A stretch of DNA of 64,000 nucleotides from Aselliscus stoliczkanus (Eukaryota; Chordata; Mammalia; Chiroptera; Hipposideridae). Numbering within the stretch: the stretch's first letter is position 1; each line of letters begins with the position of its first letter. The stretch is taken from positions 85,990,271 through 86,054,270 of the forward strand of contig CM066737.1 in assembly GCA_033961575.1 (NCBI GenBank). Direction: 5' to 3'. The notes below the pieces were generated by a model. The model saw only the letters and a list, made by a program, of their open reading frames with translations, made no database searches and was not told where the DNA came from. The position numbers and the translations under genes were made by a program. Positions 35,310 through 46,174 of the stretch are shown here, in pieces.

Positions 35310-36275
35310 ACCCCTTTCTTCGATTTAAAAAACCCCTTTTAACATTTCCTCCAATGCTGGCTTGGTGGTAATGAATTCCTTAAGCTTATTCTTTTCTGAG
35401 AAGCTCTTTATTTCTCCTTCAATTTTAAGTGATAGTCATGCTGGGTAGAACAATCTTGGTTGTAGGCCTTTATTTTGTGTCACTTTGAATATCTCCTGCC
35501 ACTCCCTTCTGGCCTGCAGAGTTTCTGTAGACAAGTCAGCTGTTAGTCTAACAGGAGTTCCTTTGTATGTAACCTGCTGTCTTTCTCTTGCAGCCTCTAG
35601 GATTCTGTCTCTGTCTTTAACCTTTGCCATTTTAACTATGATGTGTCTTGGTGTGGACCTGTTTGGGTTCAGCTTGTTTGGAACCCTCTGCACTTCCTGG
35701 GCATGTATGTTGATTTCCTTCATCAGGGTAGGGAAGTTTTCAGTCATTATTTTTTCAAATACATTCTCGACCCCCTGCTTCTTCTCTTCTCCTTCTGGTA
35801 TTCCTATGATGCATTGTTGTTGCACATCATCTTGTCCCATAGGGCTCTTAAACTATTTTCATTGTTTTTTATTCTGTTTTCTTTTTTGTTGTTCCAACTG
35901 GGTGATTTCTGCTATTTTGTCTTCTAAATCACTTATCCGATCCTCTGCTTCATCTACTCTACTGGTGATTCCTTCGAGTGTGTTCTTCATTTCAGTTATT
36001 GTATTCTTTGGTTCTAACTGGTTGTTTCTTATGATTTTTCTATCCTTCCTTATATCCTCACTAAGTTCATTAAACATTCTTATCATCAGTGTTATAAACT
36101 CTGTTTCTGAAAGGTTGGATCCCTCTGTTTCATTTAGTTCCATTTCTGGAGGTTTCTTCTGATCTTTTACTTGTGACATATTTCTTTGTTTCCTCATTCT
36201 GGCTGTTGCTCTGGGATTGCTTTGATGTATTAGATAGATCACCAGGATATCCCCGGCTGGATCACGCAGGTACAC
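35310..36275 (-). pseudogene. L1 ORF1 (RNA-binding protein), nearly complete
   Basis: Two adjacent minus-strand frames (138 and 134 codons) form L1 ORF1p, the trimeric RNA chaperone of the L1 particle. The first part is the coiled coil: ITEMKNTLEGITSRVDEAED and ISDLEDKIAEITQLEQQ. The second holds the RRM-like domain with IIGIPEGEE, ENFPTL and, in the C-terminal domain, RHIIVKMAKVKDRDRIL and RRQQ-type ARERQQVTYKG. A stop/frameshift near 35850 separates them; the rest is open. Compared with the missing ORF2, ORF1 is well kept. Confidence 0.85.
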
Positions 36276-36279
36276 AGCT

Positions 36280-37195
36280 CACAGCCCAACACTCCCAGGA
36301 AAACTCTCAGTCTCAGCCTGTCTCAATCAGCTGCTCAAAGATCAGGCCGAGCAGCTCAACAACCAATCACCAGCCTGGCAACTCTGCATGCATAGTGCGA
36401 AGAGCCGGGATCTGAGGCGGCGCGGGCACTCCCATGTCTTAATGAGCAGCCTGATGGAGTCAGAGCGCACCCAGCAGGCATTTCCCTGGCTGCACAGCAG
36501 AGGGTAGGGATACAAGGCTGCATGCATGCGCTCCCACACACACGTACTCCTCCAATTCCACCAGACCAATGCGGTCCAGGACTTGACCTTCTGTGGGAGT
36601 GCCCAACCCTGACAAAATGGCGCCCTCCTGTACACTACTCGTGTGCAAGCTCCACACGGGGGAAACAATAGTCCCCAAACCTCCAGCTCCCGTGTCAAAG
36701 GTGCTCAGTTCAGTCCATCCCTGCAGGCTCCTGGGTCCCGTTCACACAGCTACTCCCTCCACCAGGGACTGGGTGAGTGCTCACCAGCGAGTGAGTCCGT
36801 ATGCCAGCTCCACTGGTTCTCTAGCCGCCCTCAGCCTCACCGAACTGAGCAAAGAGAGTCCCCACTAATTTCTATTGCCAGCTATCGTGGAACTCCTCTT
36901 TCCAGCAGAGTAACTCTGGGCTGGTGAGCTCGGTGTGGGGCCGGAGGTTCTCTCCCCCAACTGAAGAAGCCTTCCCACTGCTGAGGTGTCCCTCACAGGG
37001 CTCACCCTCTCTCATCTCTACCCCTCCTACTAGACTTGATGTGGCCTCCTCTTTAAGTTCTTTGTTGAGAGGTTCTTTTCATCTAGTGTTCCGGGGACTT
37101 CCAGGATTGAATGTTGTATAAATTATTTGTAATTTTGGTGTGATCCTGGGAGGCAGTTGTCACAGAGTCTGTCTATTCCCCCATATTAGCAGAAG
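36280..37195 (-). promoter_or_regulatory. L1 5' UTR of type I element, GC-rich
   Basis: The 900 bp upstream of ORF1 are GC- and CpG-richer than anything else nearby (GAGGCGGCGCGGGCACTCCC at 36413). In L1 this region is the internal RNA polymerase II promoter. Overlapping frames on both strands of 60-118 codons come from the composition and are not genes. The matching part of copy 2 is at 45170-46165. Confidence 0.65.
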
Positions 37196-37517
37196 TCCCC
37201 ATCATAATGTTTTTGTTTGATAAAAATTGCTGTACCAGAAGCGATGTGTGACACGGAGCGTTGTTATGATGGAGGATGAAACCATTTACTCATTTCATGT
37301 TAATGTGTTGTTTGTGATCCATGATTTATAGCACAGTTTAAAACACACCTTCTCTCAGCCATAGCTCACACCCGACTGACTGCACCGAACAAGTTGAAAC
37401 TTGTCACATACTGTTAGTAAGGTTCAATGTACTGCTTCCAGTATTGAAGATCTCTGCCTTTCCATTGGATGATACTCAGCAGTAGCGTTCACCATGTTTT
37501 GTGATCACACCTTGTAT

Positions 37518-38365
37518 ATTAAGTGCTCTTACAACAAAATAAAAAATACTAACAAAAAAAAGCAATAGAAAATTTATATCCTGGTTCTCCATACTCTTGG
37601 CTCTCCTCTGACTATTATGACCATGTCTGGTTTATCTTGTGGATACTCTTCCTCTGTCCAGTTCTTAAATTGGTGTGTTTTCCATAGATCTTCAATTAAT
37701 CATTATCTTTATAATTTTGTCACCCAGAAAACAAAGTGCATCGATATATGCAAAAGTCCTTTCTTTCTTTTTCCTTCCTCATTACTTTATGAGGGAATTG
37801 ACCTCATTTTGTTTGTTTTTAAATAGCATTTGAAAATCTTGAGTATTATCTCACAATTCTTCAGTTTAAAGAAAAAATAAGGATAAATACAAAGAAAATA
37901 ACTATATAAATAATGTTTTAAACTTGATACTAAAATTTCACTTACAATTTAATTGAATCCATAATTTTTAAAGCTCTTCTAGTCTTCTCTGATTTATTTC
38001 TTTTCCAACTCCTATTGTCTATTTGATAGAATTTATAATTTAATATTTTTATTAGGATTGTTTGGTGGTTATTCCAAATATATGTGACTCCTCTCAATAA
38101 AGGTAAAGAATAATAAGGGTGTTTTTTTGTATCCCCCCAAAGAGAGCATAATTCTGGGAACATTAAATATGATTAATGTAAGTTTTCAGATTTACAGAGA
38201 AAAAGAGAACTAAAAAGGAGGGATTCTGAATAAAAGGAGAGATTGGGGATATTCTCCGATAGTTCCTACCATTGCATTATCTTGAATTTCTCCCTGCTGT
38301 CAACAGTTTAACTCAATAGTATCAATACCATAGAGCTACAACAGACAAAGAGGATCATATTCTAT
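37518..38365. other. Stretch without recognised features
   Basis: AT-rich. A 73-codon minus frame at 37942-38163 has no recognised homology. Confidence 0.45.
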
Positions 38366-38377
38366 TTGTTTGCTTTC

Positions 38378-38502
38378 TTTTTTTTTTTTTTTTTTTCGTT
38401 TTTTTTTTGAGGGCAGTGTCACTGGCCCTCATATGTGGGACCCGAACTGGGGCCGCTGGCTTCCCAAGCCAGGGCTTAACCACCGCACCACTCGGCCGGC
38501 CC
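38378..38502 (-). mobile_element. Short tRNA-derived SINE, copy 4
   Basis: Antisense; T-tail of about 27 nt interrupted by CG, body GAGGGCAGTGTCACTGGCCC, head ending GGCCGGCCC. Duplication TTGTTTGCTTTC versus TTGTTTACTTTC at 38366-38377 and 38503-38514. Confidence 0.88.
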
Positions 38503-38570
38503 TTGTTTACTTTCCTTACCATAAAATGCATAAATATATGACCAGCATCTCTTGTGTATATCTACTCTGG

Positions 38571-38572
<2 letters not shown>

Positions 38573-38614
<42 letters not shown>
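38573..38614 (+). repeat. (TA)n microsatellite
   Basis: About 21 uninterrupted TA units. Nothing else is implied. Confidence 0.95.
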
Positions 38615-38615
<1 letters not shown>

Positions 38616-38618
<3 letters not shown>

Positions 38619-39340
38619 GCTTTATTAAGACACAAGGTTTTTCAAAGCAGAGAAGACTTGGATTTGTTTTGACAGAGACAGTACAGGGGACACTTTATAA
38701 ATACAAAATAATCACCACCTAAAGATGCCTGCCAGAGTTGGCAGATCATGCCCATTTAACTTCCTCTCTCTACTACCCACCCTAGCCTTCTGCACAGCTG
38801 GCATGTAATAACTTTCTTCTTATGATAGTTACCCTGAGGGCTGTAAGCTATAGAGACCTAAGGTCATATCTGGCCACTGTGCTTCGTCTTTGTCCCAAAT
38901 TTGAATTTATTCATAAGTTCTGCTTATTGCTACAATCAGAAAAGCTAAGGAGATCATATGGAAAGCAGAGGAAAAAGATGTGATGGATGTAGAAACAGTA
39001 AGAAATGATGAATGATCCTGTAGCCTCTCTGGGCAAGAGTTTTCAAAAGAATTCATATGAAAGAATTGATTTTGTTGTGCTCTGAATATATTGTCAAGAA
39101 GTAAACTACTTAAAATGCACCTTTTTAATGTTCTCATTTATCTTTTCTACATATCTCAACACACCCTTTTTCAAAAGGAAAATACCACAGCCTGATTAAA
39201 TATTAAACAACCTCATACATAGAATCTGTGATAAAATGTTATAACTGAGTATCACCAAAGGAATTTCAGAATATTATAATACAAGTTAACTGTAAATAAA
39301 GGTCAAGAACTATAGGAATAGAGTGATTATTGACAATAAG
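38616..39340. other. Stretch without recognised features
   Basis: Moderate AT content. The 76-codon minus frame at 38907-39137 is not recognised. Confidence 0.45.
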
Positions 39341-39344
39341 ATGA

Positions 39345-39545
39345 TAATGATACTAGCTACTGTTTATTAAACATTTTCCACATGCCAGACACTCTGCTAA
39401 GCATTTATATAAATTAGCTCATTCATTATTGTAAAAAAGTATAGTTATGTAGACAAATGATGAAACCGAGGAAAGACTTGTCAAAAGTCATACAGCAAAT
39501 ATAATGTAGAATTAGGATTTTTATCCATGTTTGTCTGTCTCAGAT
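39345..39545 (+). repeat. MIR SINE
   Basis: ACTGTTTATTAAACATTTTC, CATGCCAGACACTCTGCTAA, TTAGCTCATTCATTATTGTA, GATGAAACCGAGGAAAGACT and GTCATACAGCAAATATAATG follow the MIR consensus from head to core. Confidence 0.8.
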
Positions 39546-41075
39546 TCTTAAAATTCTTGATATACTGCCTTTCAAAAAGTGTTACCATTGCTTTTGAATG
39601 TATCTTTAGAAAATGTGGGGCTTTTGTTGAAGATTTATATTTTATTTGATACTATTTTCCTAGTGTCATTCTAAAAATAACTGTTTCAGAAATGGAGATG
39701 TGCTTATAAATCCACATTACTATGCATTTACCTCCCATGTCTTATGTCAAAAGATATTAATGGATAAATGTTGAGAGAATAATGAGAGGCATATTTAAGA
39801 AGTAACATACCTTCATCAGGTTAGATTTTAAATGAAGCTGATATAGATTAAGGAAATAAGTGTGAAAAAAAGTCTTCATTTTTTTCTAAATAAATATATT
39901 TTCAAGCACAAATTGAGTACATGAATCAAATTCAACTTAACTCCAGTTTTAAAAAATCTATTGATGTTGAAAGAAGCAAGCACAGCCTCATACGTTTCCT
40001 GTCTGTAATTCTCATGGTTTTTCTTTGTCTCTGTAGTTCATCTACTAATTTGAATGTCATGGTAATGGAGGCACTAGTTTTCTTTTGTGATTTTTAAATT
40101 GATGTCTTCTACATGACAAGCTTCTAATGACTCATTAAATATGCAACATGTTTTTAATAGATTAAGCAGAAATGTTGCTATGCTTTTTCTGATAGCTATA
40201 TTTTATATGTGGTAAAATAAAGATGAATTTTGAAAGAATGTGCACATTTTATCTAAGCTTTTATGTCTAGTGTATTTTGGAGACATGAATCTATAATTTT
40301 CAGAGAGAATAAAAGATTTGCAGAAAATTCTTAACAAATATCTGCATAATATTAAATGTTGTGATGCCATGTTCAAAGAGATCTTGGAACAGACAGTGCT
40401 AGCTAGGATGGAGGATTTGAGTTTTCTCTGTTGAATGACCCTTCACAGAAGGTTTGATTGCAAGATAGAAGGCCAGTCCTAGAGAGTATGGGCCTGGAAA
40501 TAGATGTACTTAGTAGAGGAAAAGTTACTGGCAGGTCAGGAAGTCCAGCCATACAGGCAAAGGCAGTTATCTTGAAAGAGACTGATAGGTAACCAGTTAG
40601 CCTGAGGAGCTACAGTAAAGATGACATAGCTGGCATGCTGGGCACAAAAAATACGGACCGACAGGGAAGCAATATAGTGTTGAGATGCAGTAAGCATACA
40701 GGCTACTATCAAGAGATGTGAGGACATAGCAAGCCAGCCCTAAGACATGGAGTGTGAAGTTCAGAATCAGGTCTCAAGTGGCAAGGATAGGGCCATGAAA
40801 AAAATCAGAATCCCAATCCTGAAGTCATTGACGTGCTGGGTTGCTTATCAAGATCAGGAATAATAACAGACTCCAGATAGGAAATGGTCATACAATGAGG
40901 ACTTGATCCCAAGAAGTTTCTAGAACTGGGACATAAAGTAGAACCACAGGAGCAGCCAGATCGGCTTGAGTATTGATTGCAATCATGACTTCCCTCTCCA
41001 ACAAGGCTTGAAATCTTTCTATACCTGAGAGAGGGTCTGCATATTGGCATGTGACTATAGGCAGATGATTACATG
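39546..41075. other. Stretch without recognised features
   Basis: The right half, 40380-41070, is GC-richer and lacks low-complexity sequence; it has 60-80 codon minus-strand frames (40536-40727, 40805-41050) of unknown meaning. It could be an old LTR or unique sequence. Confidence 0.4.
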
Positions 41076-41089
41076 AGACATTTTTTTTG

Positions 41090-41275
41090 CATATAGATAA
41101 TTATTATTATTATTATTATTAGTTACAGATGTACAAAATAATGGAATACTTATCTTTTTCACCCCTTACAAAGTGACTACTCCCGCCCCCCTCCCCTGCC
41201 CCCCCTGCTATCATACATATCTATTACAATTCCATTGACTACATCCCCACACTATATTCCACATCCCTACATGAC
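41090..41275 (-). mobile_element. 5'-truncated L1 tail
   Basis: Antisense: (ATT)n tail at 41098-41120, then TTAGTTACAGATGTACAAAA, TTTCACCCCTTACAAAGTGA and the C-rich 3' UTR tract. Flanking duplication ACATGAGACATTTTT at about 41071 and ACATGACACATTTTT at about 41270. Confidence 0.8.
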
Positions 41276-41497
41276 ACATTTTTTAAAAAGCCTTCTGGGA
41301 ACAATAAACCTGAAAGATTAGAGCAAGTTTTACTTTAGGGCCGGTATTTAAGGCAACAAGAATAGAATTCATTTTGGTTTTAGTTGAGTTTGTTTGAGTG
41401 ACCATTCTCACTATTATCATACATACCTGACAAGGAAAACATGGGTAGGAAGAGCTATAGCTCAACAAACCAAACTGGAGGAACTATAAAGAGGAAA

Positions 41498-41691
41498 GGT
41501 GTCAGTGGAATTTTAATAGATATGTATGATATTGGGGGCGGAGGGGGAGTGGGGCAGTGGATTGGTGTAGGGGGGTTTGTCACTTTGAGGGGTAAAAAGT
41601 ATAACTATTGCACTGTGTTGTACACTTGAAACTAATTAAAAAATAAAAATAAATAAAAAAGCATATGCACATCACAAAAAATAAAAAAAAC
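41498..41691 (+). mobile_element. 5'-truncated L1 tail
   Basis: Sense: TAGATATGTATGATATTGGG, G-rich tract, GTCACTTTGAGGGGTAAAAA, CTATTGCACTGTGTTGTACA and an A-rich tail. Duplication GAGGAAAGGT at about 41488 and 41692. It lies ~220 bp from the antisense tail at 41090. Confidence 0.8.
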
Positions 41692-41699
41692 GAGGAAAG

Positions 41700-42915
41700 G
41701 TATAAGAAGATCCAAAGACTCACACTGAAACATCCTTAAAAATGCTCTGATTCATAAAACAGTAGTGATTTGATCTGCCTGATAGGTTGCTGCTTGAAGG
41801 AAAACATTGTCAACTTTGTGTTCAAGAACTTGACTGGGAGAAGGGAGATTTTACTTTTACTTCTGAGGTACTCACTACCTAGATATGACAATTCTTTGGG
41901 CCTTTGAGTTATTCCTTTCTAAACAATAAATTAAAAGAATGAGATCCCTTAGAAATACCTAATTTAGTAATCCTCCATTTAAGGAAATTTATTGTAATAA
42001 TACACACTTGCTAATAGAACAGAACTTTGAAAATAGTATGTTAGTAAAAAAGTTAAATGATCACCTTAAAATTCTGCTCACATATTTGCTTCTCAATCAC
42101 AACCACACATAAAGATTACAATCATCATCAGAAGAGATGTCTTTGAGTATGAGTCCAGTGATAAATAGCTATAATTTCACAAGTATCACCCCATTTTTCA
42201 AACTCTAATAATAATTTCAGTTTCCACTGTGGACTTTAGGTTTTAATTTATGTTTTATATTAAATATATTAGTTTCATCCAAAAAATGAGATAAGCAAGT
42301 ATATTATTATAAAGTATGAGGAATGATATAAATTTGTGCATTTTGTAACTTTAATGTACACACCAACTCATTTAGTTTGATAAGGTTATGTGAATTTTTT
42401 TTCTTTTTTTTTACTTCGACCAATATAGAATTTTCTCTCTTTAAAAAAGAAAAATAAATATCGGTAGTAATTGTGGATTTTGTATACCGGGGAAAGAAAT
42501 GCTGACACAGCTAACATTGAGGAGGTGGTGCTGGAATCATGTTTGACGCAGACATATCACTTTCTTTTCATCTCTCAGAGCCAATGAATTGCTGCTTCTC
42601 GGCCATGTCAGTTTATTTTCCATGCTGGCACCTGCTCTTCTATAGCTTGATGGACTTAACCACCCAAGACAGACATATGTTTATTCTCCAAATGACTTCA
42701 CAGCAGCCAACTGAAGGCAAATGAGGCACAATCCATGAACCCCTTGCTTTCTTTAAATAAATCTTGTATATTTTATATGCTCCCTTTATTTTTACTGCCC
42801 TCAGGCCCCAGATGAGCTAAATAATGTGTTTTTAACACACTTCAAACTAGCAAACTGGCTTTCCTCAAACCTAAGAGACACGCTCATAGTCAAATATTCC
42901 AAATGTAAAATATCT
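41700..42915. other. Stretch without recognised repeats; possible conserved block
   Basis: At 42480-42740 the sequence is less AT-rich and non-repetitive, with a 61-codon frame from an ATG at 42539 (MFDADISLSFHLSEPMNCC). No homology is recognised. It might be a conserved non-coding block or chance. The rest is AT-rich. Confidence 0.35.
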
Positions 42916-43654
42916 TTTTTTAAAATTTTATTTATTTTTTATTAGTTTCAGGTGTACAACACAATGCAATAGTTATACTTTTTACCCCCCAAAGTGACAA
43001 CCCCCCTCCCCCAGTTCGCCACCTCACTCCCCTCCCCCCATATCATACATATCTATCACAAGTCCCCGGACTCCCCTCCACAGTATACTCCACATCCCGT
43101 GACCATCCACATATTCAGTTGCAGTTGGCATACAATAATATACAACATCAGCTTCAGGTGTACAGTGCAGTGATCAACCCTCTACTCCATCCATGAAGTG
43201 GTCTCCCTAACAAGACATGTAAATATCTGACACGCCACAAAATTTTACAACATTATTAAATTCCCTGAACTGTGTTTCATATCCCTGTGGCAATATTGTA
43301 GTTGTATATTTATGCTGTCTAATCCCATCCCCTTTCCCCCATCCCCACCCCCCTCCCAACTAGCAACCCTCAGTTTTTCCTCTACATCTACGAGTCTGTT
43401 TACTTTGATGGTTCACTCAGCTCTTCAGACTACACACACAAGGGAGATCACATGGTACCTGTCCTTCTCCGACTGAATTATTTCACACAACATAATAGTC
43501 TCTTCACAACATTATCAATTACATTCCCAGATCTGCCCCCATATCCTTGTGGCAACATTGTAGTCCCACCTACACTGTCCAAAACCTTCCCCCTCTCCCT
43601 CTGCCCCACTCCCTCCCAGCCAGCAACCATCAGATTTTCCTTTATATCTGCCTG

Positions 43655-44010
43655 ATATGACTTCAATCTTCTTAAATTTACTGAGACTTGTTTTGTGGCC
43701 TAACATGGTCTATCTTGGAAAATGTCCCTTGTGTACTTGAGAAGAATGTATATTCTGTTTTTTCAGGGTGAAATGCTCTAAAAATATCAACGAAGTCCAG
43801 CTGGTCTAAAGTGTCATTTAAGGCCCCTCTTTCTGTGTTGCTTTTCTGTCTAAAGGGTCTGTCCATTGGTGACAATGGTGTTGAAGTCCCCTATTCTGAT
43901 AGTGTTACTGTTGATCTCTGCCTTTATGTCTGTCAGAATCTGTTATATGTAATTAGGAATTCCTATGTTGGATGCATGGATGTTTATCAGGGTTATAGTG
44001 CCCTTCTCTT
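43655..44010 (-). pseudogene. L1 ORF2 stump, copy 2
   Basis: Endonuclease pieces [24 protein letters not shown] and SLSKFKKIEVISG are spread over two frames; after ISG it passes into 3' UTR. The GDFN catalytic segment is damaged and SDH is absent. As in copy 1, no reverse transcriptase. Confidence 0.8.
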
Positions 44011-44299
44011 TCTTTTATTGTTATCATTTTAAAGTCTATTTTGTCAAAAATAAGTATTGGTACTCCAGATTTTTTTTCCCTCGTTTCCATTTGCATGAAA
44101 TATCTTATTCCATCTGTAAACAGCATATACATGTGTCCTATTTTCTTATCTACTCAGCCACTCTCTGTCTTTTGATTGGAGCGTTTAGCCCATTCACATT
44201 TAAAATAATTATTGATAGGTGCATATGTATTGCCATTTTGTTATTTGTATTCCTGGTCTCCCTGAGTTAGGTTGTTTACCCCTTTGTTTTGCTTAAAAA

Positions 44300-45160
44300 A
44301 GCCCTTTTAACATTTCTTGCAATGCTGGCTTGGTGGTAATGAATTCCTTAAGCTTATTCTTTTCTGAGAAGCTCTTTATTTCTCCTTCAATTTTAAGTGA
44401 TAGCCATGCTGGGTAGAGCAATCTTGGTTGTAGGCCTTTATTTTGTGTCACTTTGAATATCTCCTGCCACTCCCTTCTGGCCTGCAGAGTTTCTGTGAGC
44501 TGTTAGTCTAACAGGAGTTCCTTTGTATGTAACCTGCTGTCTTTCTCTTGCTGCTTTTAGGATTCTGTCTCTGTCTTTAACCTTTGCCATTTTAACTATG
44601 ATGTGTCTTGGTGTGGACCTGTTTGGGTTCAGCTTGTTTGGAACCCTCTGCACTTCCTGGGCATATATGTTGATTTCCTTCACCAGGGTAGGGAAGTTTT
44701 CAGTCATTATTTTTTCAAATACATTCTCGACCCCTTGCTTCTTCTCTTCTCTTTCTGGTATTCCTATGAGTCAAAGGTGGTTGCATTTCACCTTGTCCCA
44801 TAGGGCTCTTAAACTATTTTCATTGTTTTTTATTCTTTGGTCTTTTTGCTGTGCCAACTGGGTGATTTCTGCTATTTTGTCTTCCAAATCGCTAATCTGC
44901 TCCTCTGCTTCATCTACTCTACTGGTGATTCCTTTGAGTGTGTTCTTCATTTCAGTTATTGTATTCTTTAGTTCTAACAGGTTGTTTTTTATGGTTTCCC
45001 TATCCTTCTTTATGTCCTCACTAAGTTCCTTAAATATTCTTATCATCAGTGTTCTAAACTCTGTCTCTGAAAGGTTGGATCCCTCTGTTTCATTTAGCTC
45101 CATTTCTAGAGGTTTCTTATGATCTTTTACTTGTGACATGTTTCTTTGTTTTTCCATTCT
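44300..45160 (-). pseudogene. L1 ORF1, copy 2
   Basis: The coiled-coil half is open for 128 codons from MEKQRNMSQVKDHKKP (45157) with NTLKGITSRVDEAEEQI; it ends in a stop near 44771. The RRM and C-terminal part (ENFPTLVKEINIYAQEVQ, KVKDRDRIL) is a second open piece. A small deletion at about 44498-44510 removes the segment DLSTET seen in copy 1 and shifts the frame. Confidence 0.82.
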
Positions 45161-46174
45161 GGCTGTCCTCTGGGATTGCTTTGATGTATTAGATAGATCA
45201 CCAGGAGAGCCCTGGCTGGATCACACAGGCACACAGCTCAAGGCCCAACACTCCCAGGGAAACTCCTGGTCTCAGTCTGTCCCAATCAGCTGCTCTCAGA
45301 TCAGGCTGAGCAGCCTGACAACCAATCACCAGCCTGGCAACTCTGCAAGTGCAGTGCACAGAGAGCGGGAACCTGAGGCGGCTTGTGCACTCCCGGGACT
45401 CAGTGAGCAGCCTGTTGGAGCCGGAGGGCACCCGCCCAGCATTTCCCTGGCAATGCAGTATAAGCCGGGTGGAGGGTGGGGATCCAAGACTGCATGCGCG
45501 CGTGCACGCACTTCTGCGCCAATTCCACCAGACCAATGAGGTCTCGGACCTGATCCTCTGTGGGAGCGCCCAAGCCCAACAAAATGGCACCTTCCCTACA
45601 CCACTTGCGTGCAGGCTCCACACCACGGGAACAACAGTCCAAAAACCTCCAGCCTTTGCACCAATGGTGCTCAGTTCACTCCGTCCCCGCAGGCTCCTGG
45701 GCTCGGCTCAGACAGCTATTCCCTCCACCAGGTACCAGGTAAGTGCTCACCACTGAGCAAGCCCGGGCGCCGGCCCCACTGATTCTCTAGCCACTCTCAG
45801 CCTCACCGAGCTGAGCAAAGAGAGTCCTCACTAATTTACTGCCAGCCATCTTGGAACTCCTCTTCCCGGCGAAGGAACTCTGGGCTGGTGAGCTTGGTGT
45901 GCGGCCAGAAGGTCTCCCCCAACCGGAGGAGCCTCCCCATGGCTGGGGCTTCCCTCACGGGGTTTGCTCTCTCTTGTCCCCGCCCGGCCTACCAGACCTG
46001 ATGCGGCCTCCTCTTTAAGTTCTTCGTTTAGTGGTTCTGTTCATCTAGTGTTCCGGGGACCTCTGGGGTTGAATGCTGTATAATTTGTTTGTAATTTTGG
46101 TGTGATCCTGGGAGGCAGTTAGCACAGCATCTGTCTATTGTGCCATTTTACTGGAAGTCTAAAATATCTTAATA

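Larger units (their letters stand above)
34121..37201 (-). mobile_element. Internally deleted L1, type I, copy 1
   Basis: Antisense L1 inside the mariner. Left to right: T-rich tail and 3' UTR (34125-34605), a stump of ORF2 endonuclease (34606 to about 35000), spacer, ORF1 (about 35310-36275) and a GC-rich 5' UTR (36280-37195). Everything from just before the endonuclease SDH motif to the ORF2 C-terminus, including the whole reverse transcriptase, is missing. A near-matching duplication, CATAATAATGTTTT at the left and CATCATAATGTTTT at the right, flanks it. About 3.1 kb. The same deletion junction recurs at 43648-43656. Confidence 0.85.
33804..37517 (-). mobile_element. Mariner element, split by an L1
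   Basis: Terminal inverted repeats pair: left TTACAAGGTGTGATAAAAAA (33807 on), right TTTTGTGATCACACCTTGTA (ends ~37516). The two mariner arms, 33804-34120 and 37202-37517, total about 630 bp, half a full mariner; the transposase N-terminal half is missing. The minus strand keeps the transposase C-terminus: LAPWDFWLFPKVK (mariner D34D catalytic region, third acidic residue in the PD/PN position), GKCFELIQDIQ and KGEYFEGD near the end. The second half of the catalytic core is thus present but frames are broken. The L1 between the arms inserted later. Confidence 0.85.
42920..46165 (-). mobile_element. Internally deleted L1, type I, copy 2
   Basis: Same layout and strand as copy 1: 3' UTR (42930-43647), ORF2 endonuclease stump (43650-44010), spacer, ORF1 (44300-45160), 5' UTR (45170-46160). 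The deletion junction TATATCTGCCTGATATGA at 43643-43660 corresponds to TATATCTGCTTGATATGA in copy 1. The flanking duplication TAAAATATCTT (42906 and 46157 regions) differs from that of copy 1, so it is an independent insertion. An extra ~260 bp at 43240-43500 makes the 3' part partly double. Confidence 0.85.

Noticed and set aside
35485..36162. 225-codon plus-strand frame rich in hydrophobic residues, resembling a membrane protein
   Set aside because: It is the reverse complement of L1 ORF1; antisense of A-rich coding sequence gives F/L/S-rich frames. The same artefact appears at 44523-45122 and 59076-59546.
36173..37121. Cluster of 60-118-codon frames on both strands
   Set aside because: They fall in the CpG-rich L1 5' UTR; the equivalent region at 45138-45756 shows similar but not frame-conserved openings.
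38573..38614. TA repeat as a cruciform or origin signal
   Set aside because: A plain dinucleotide microsatellite without any flanking structure.
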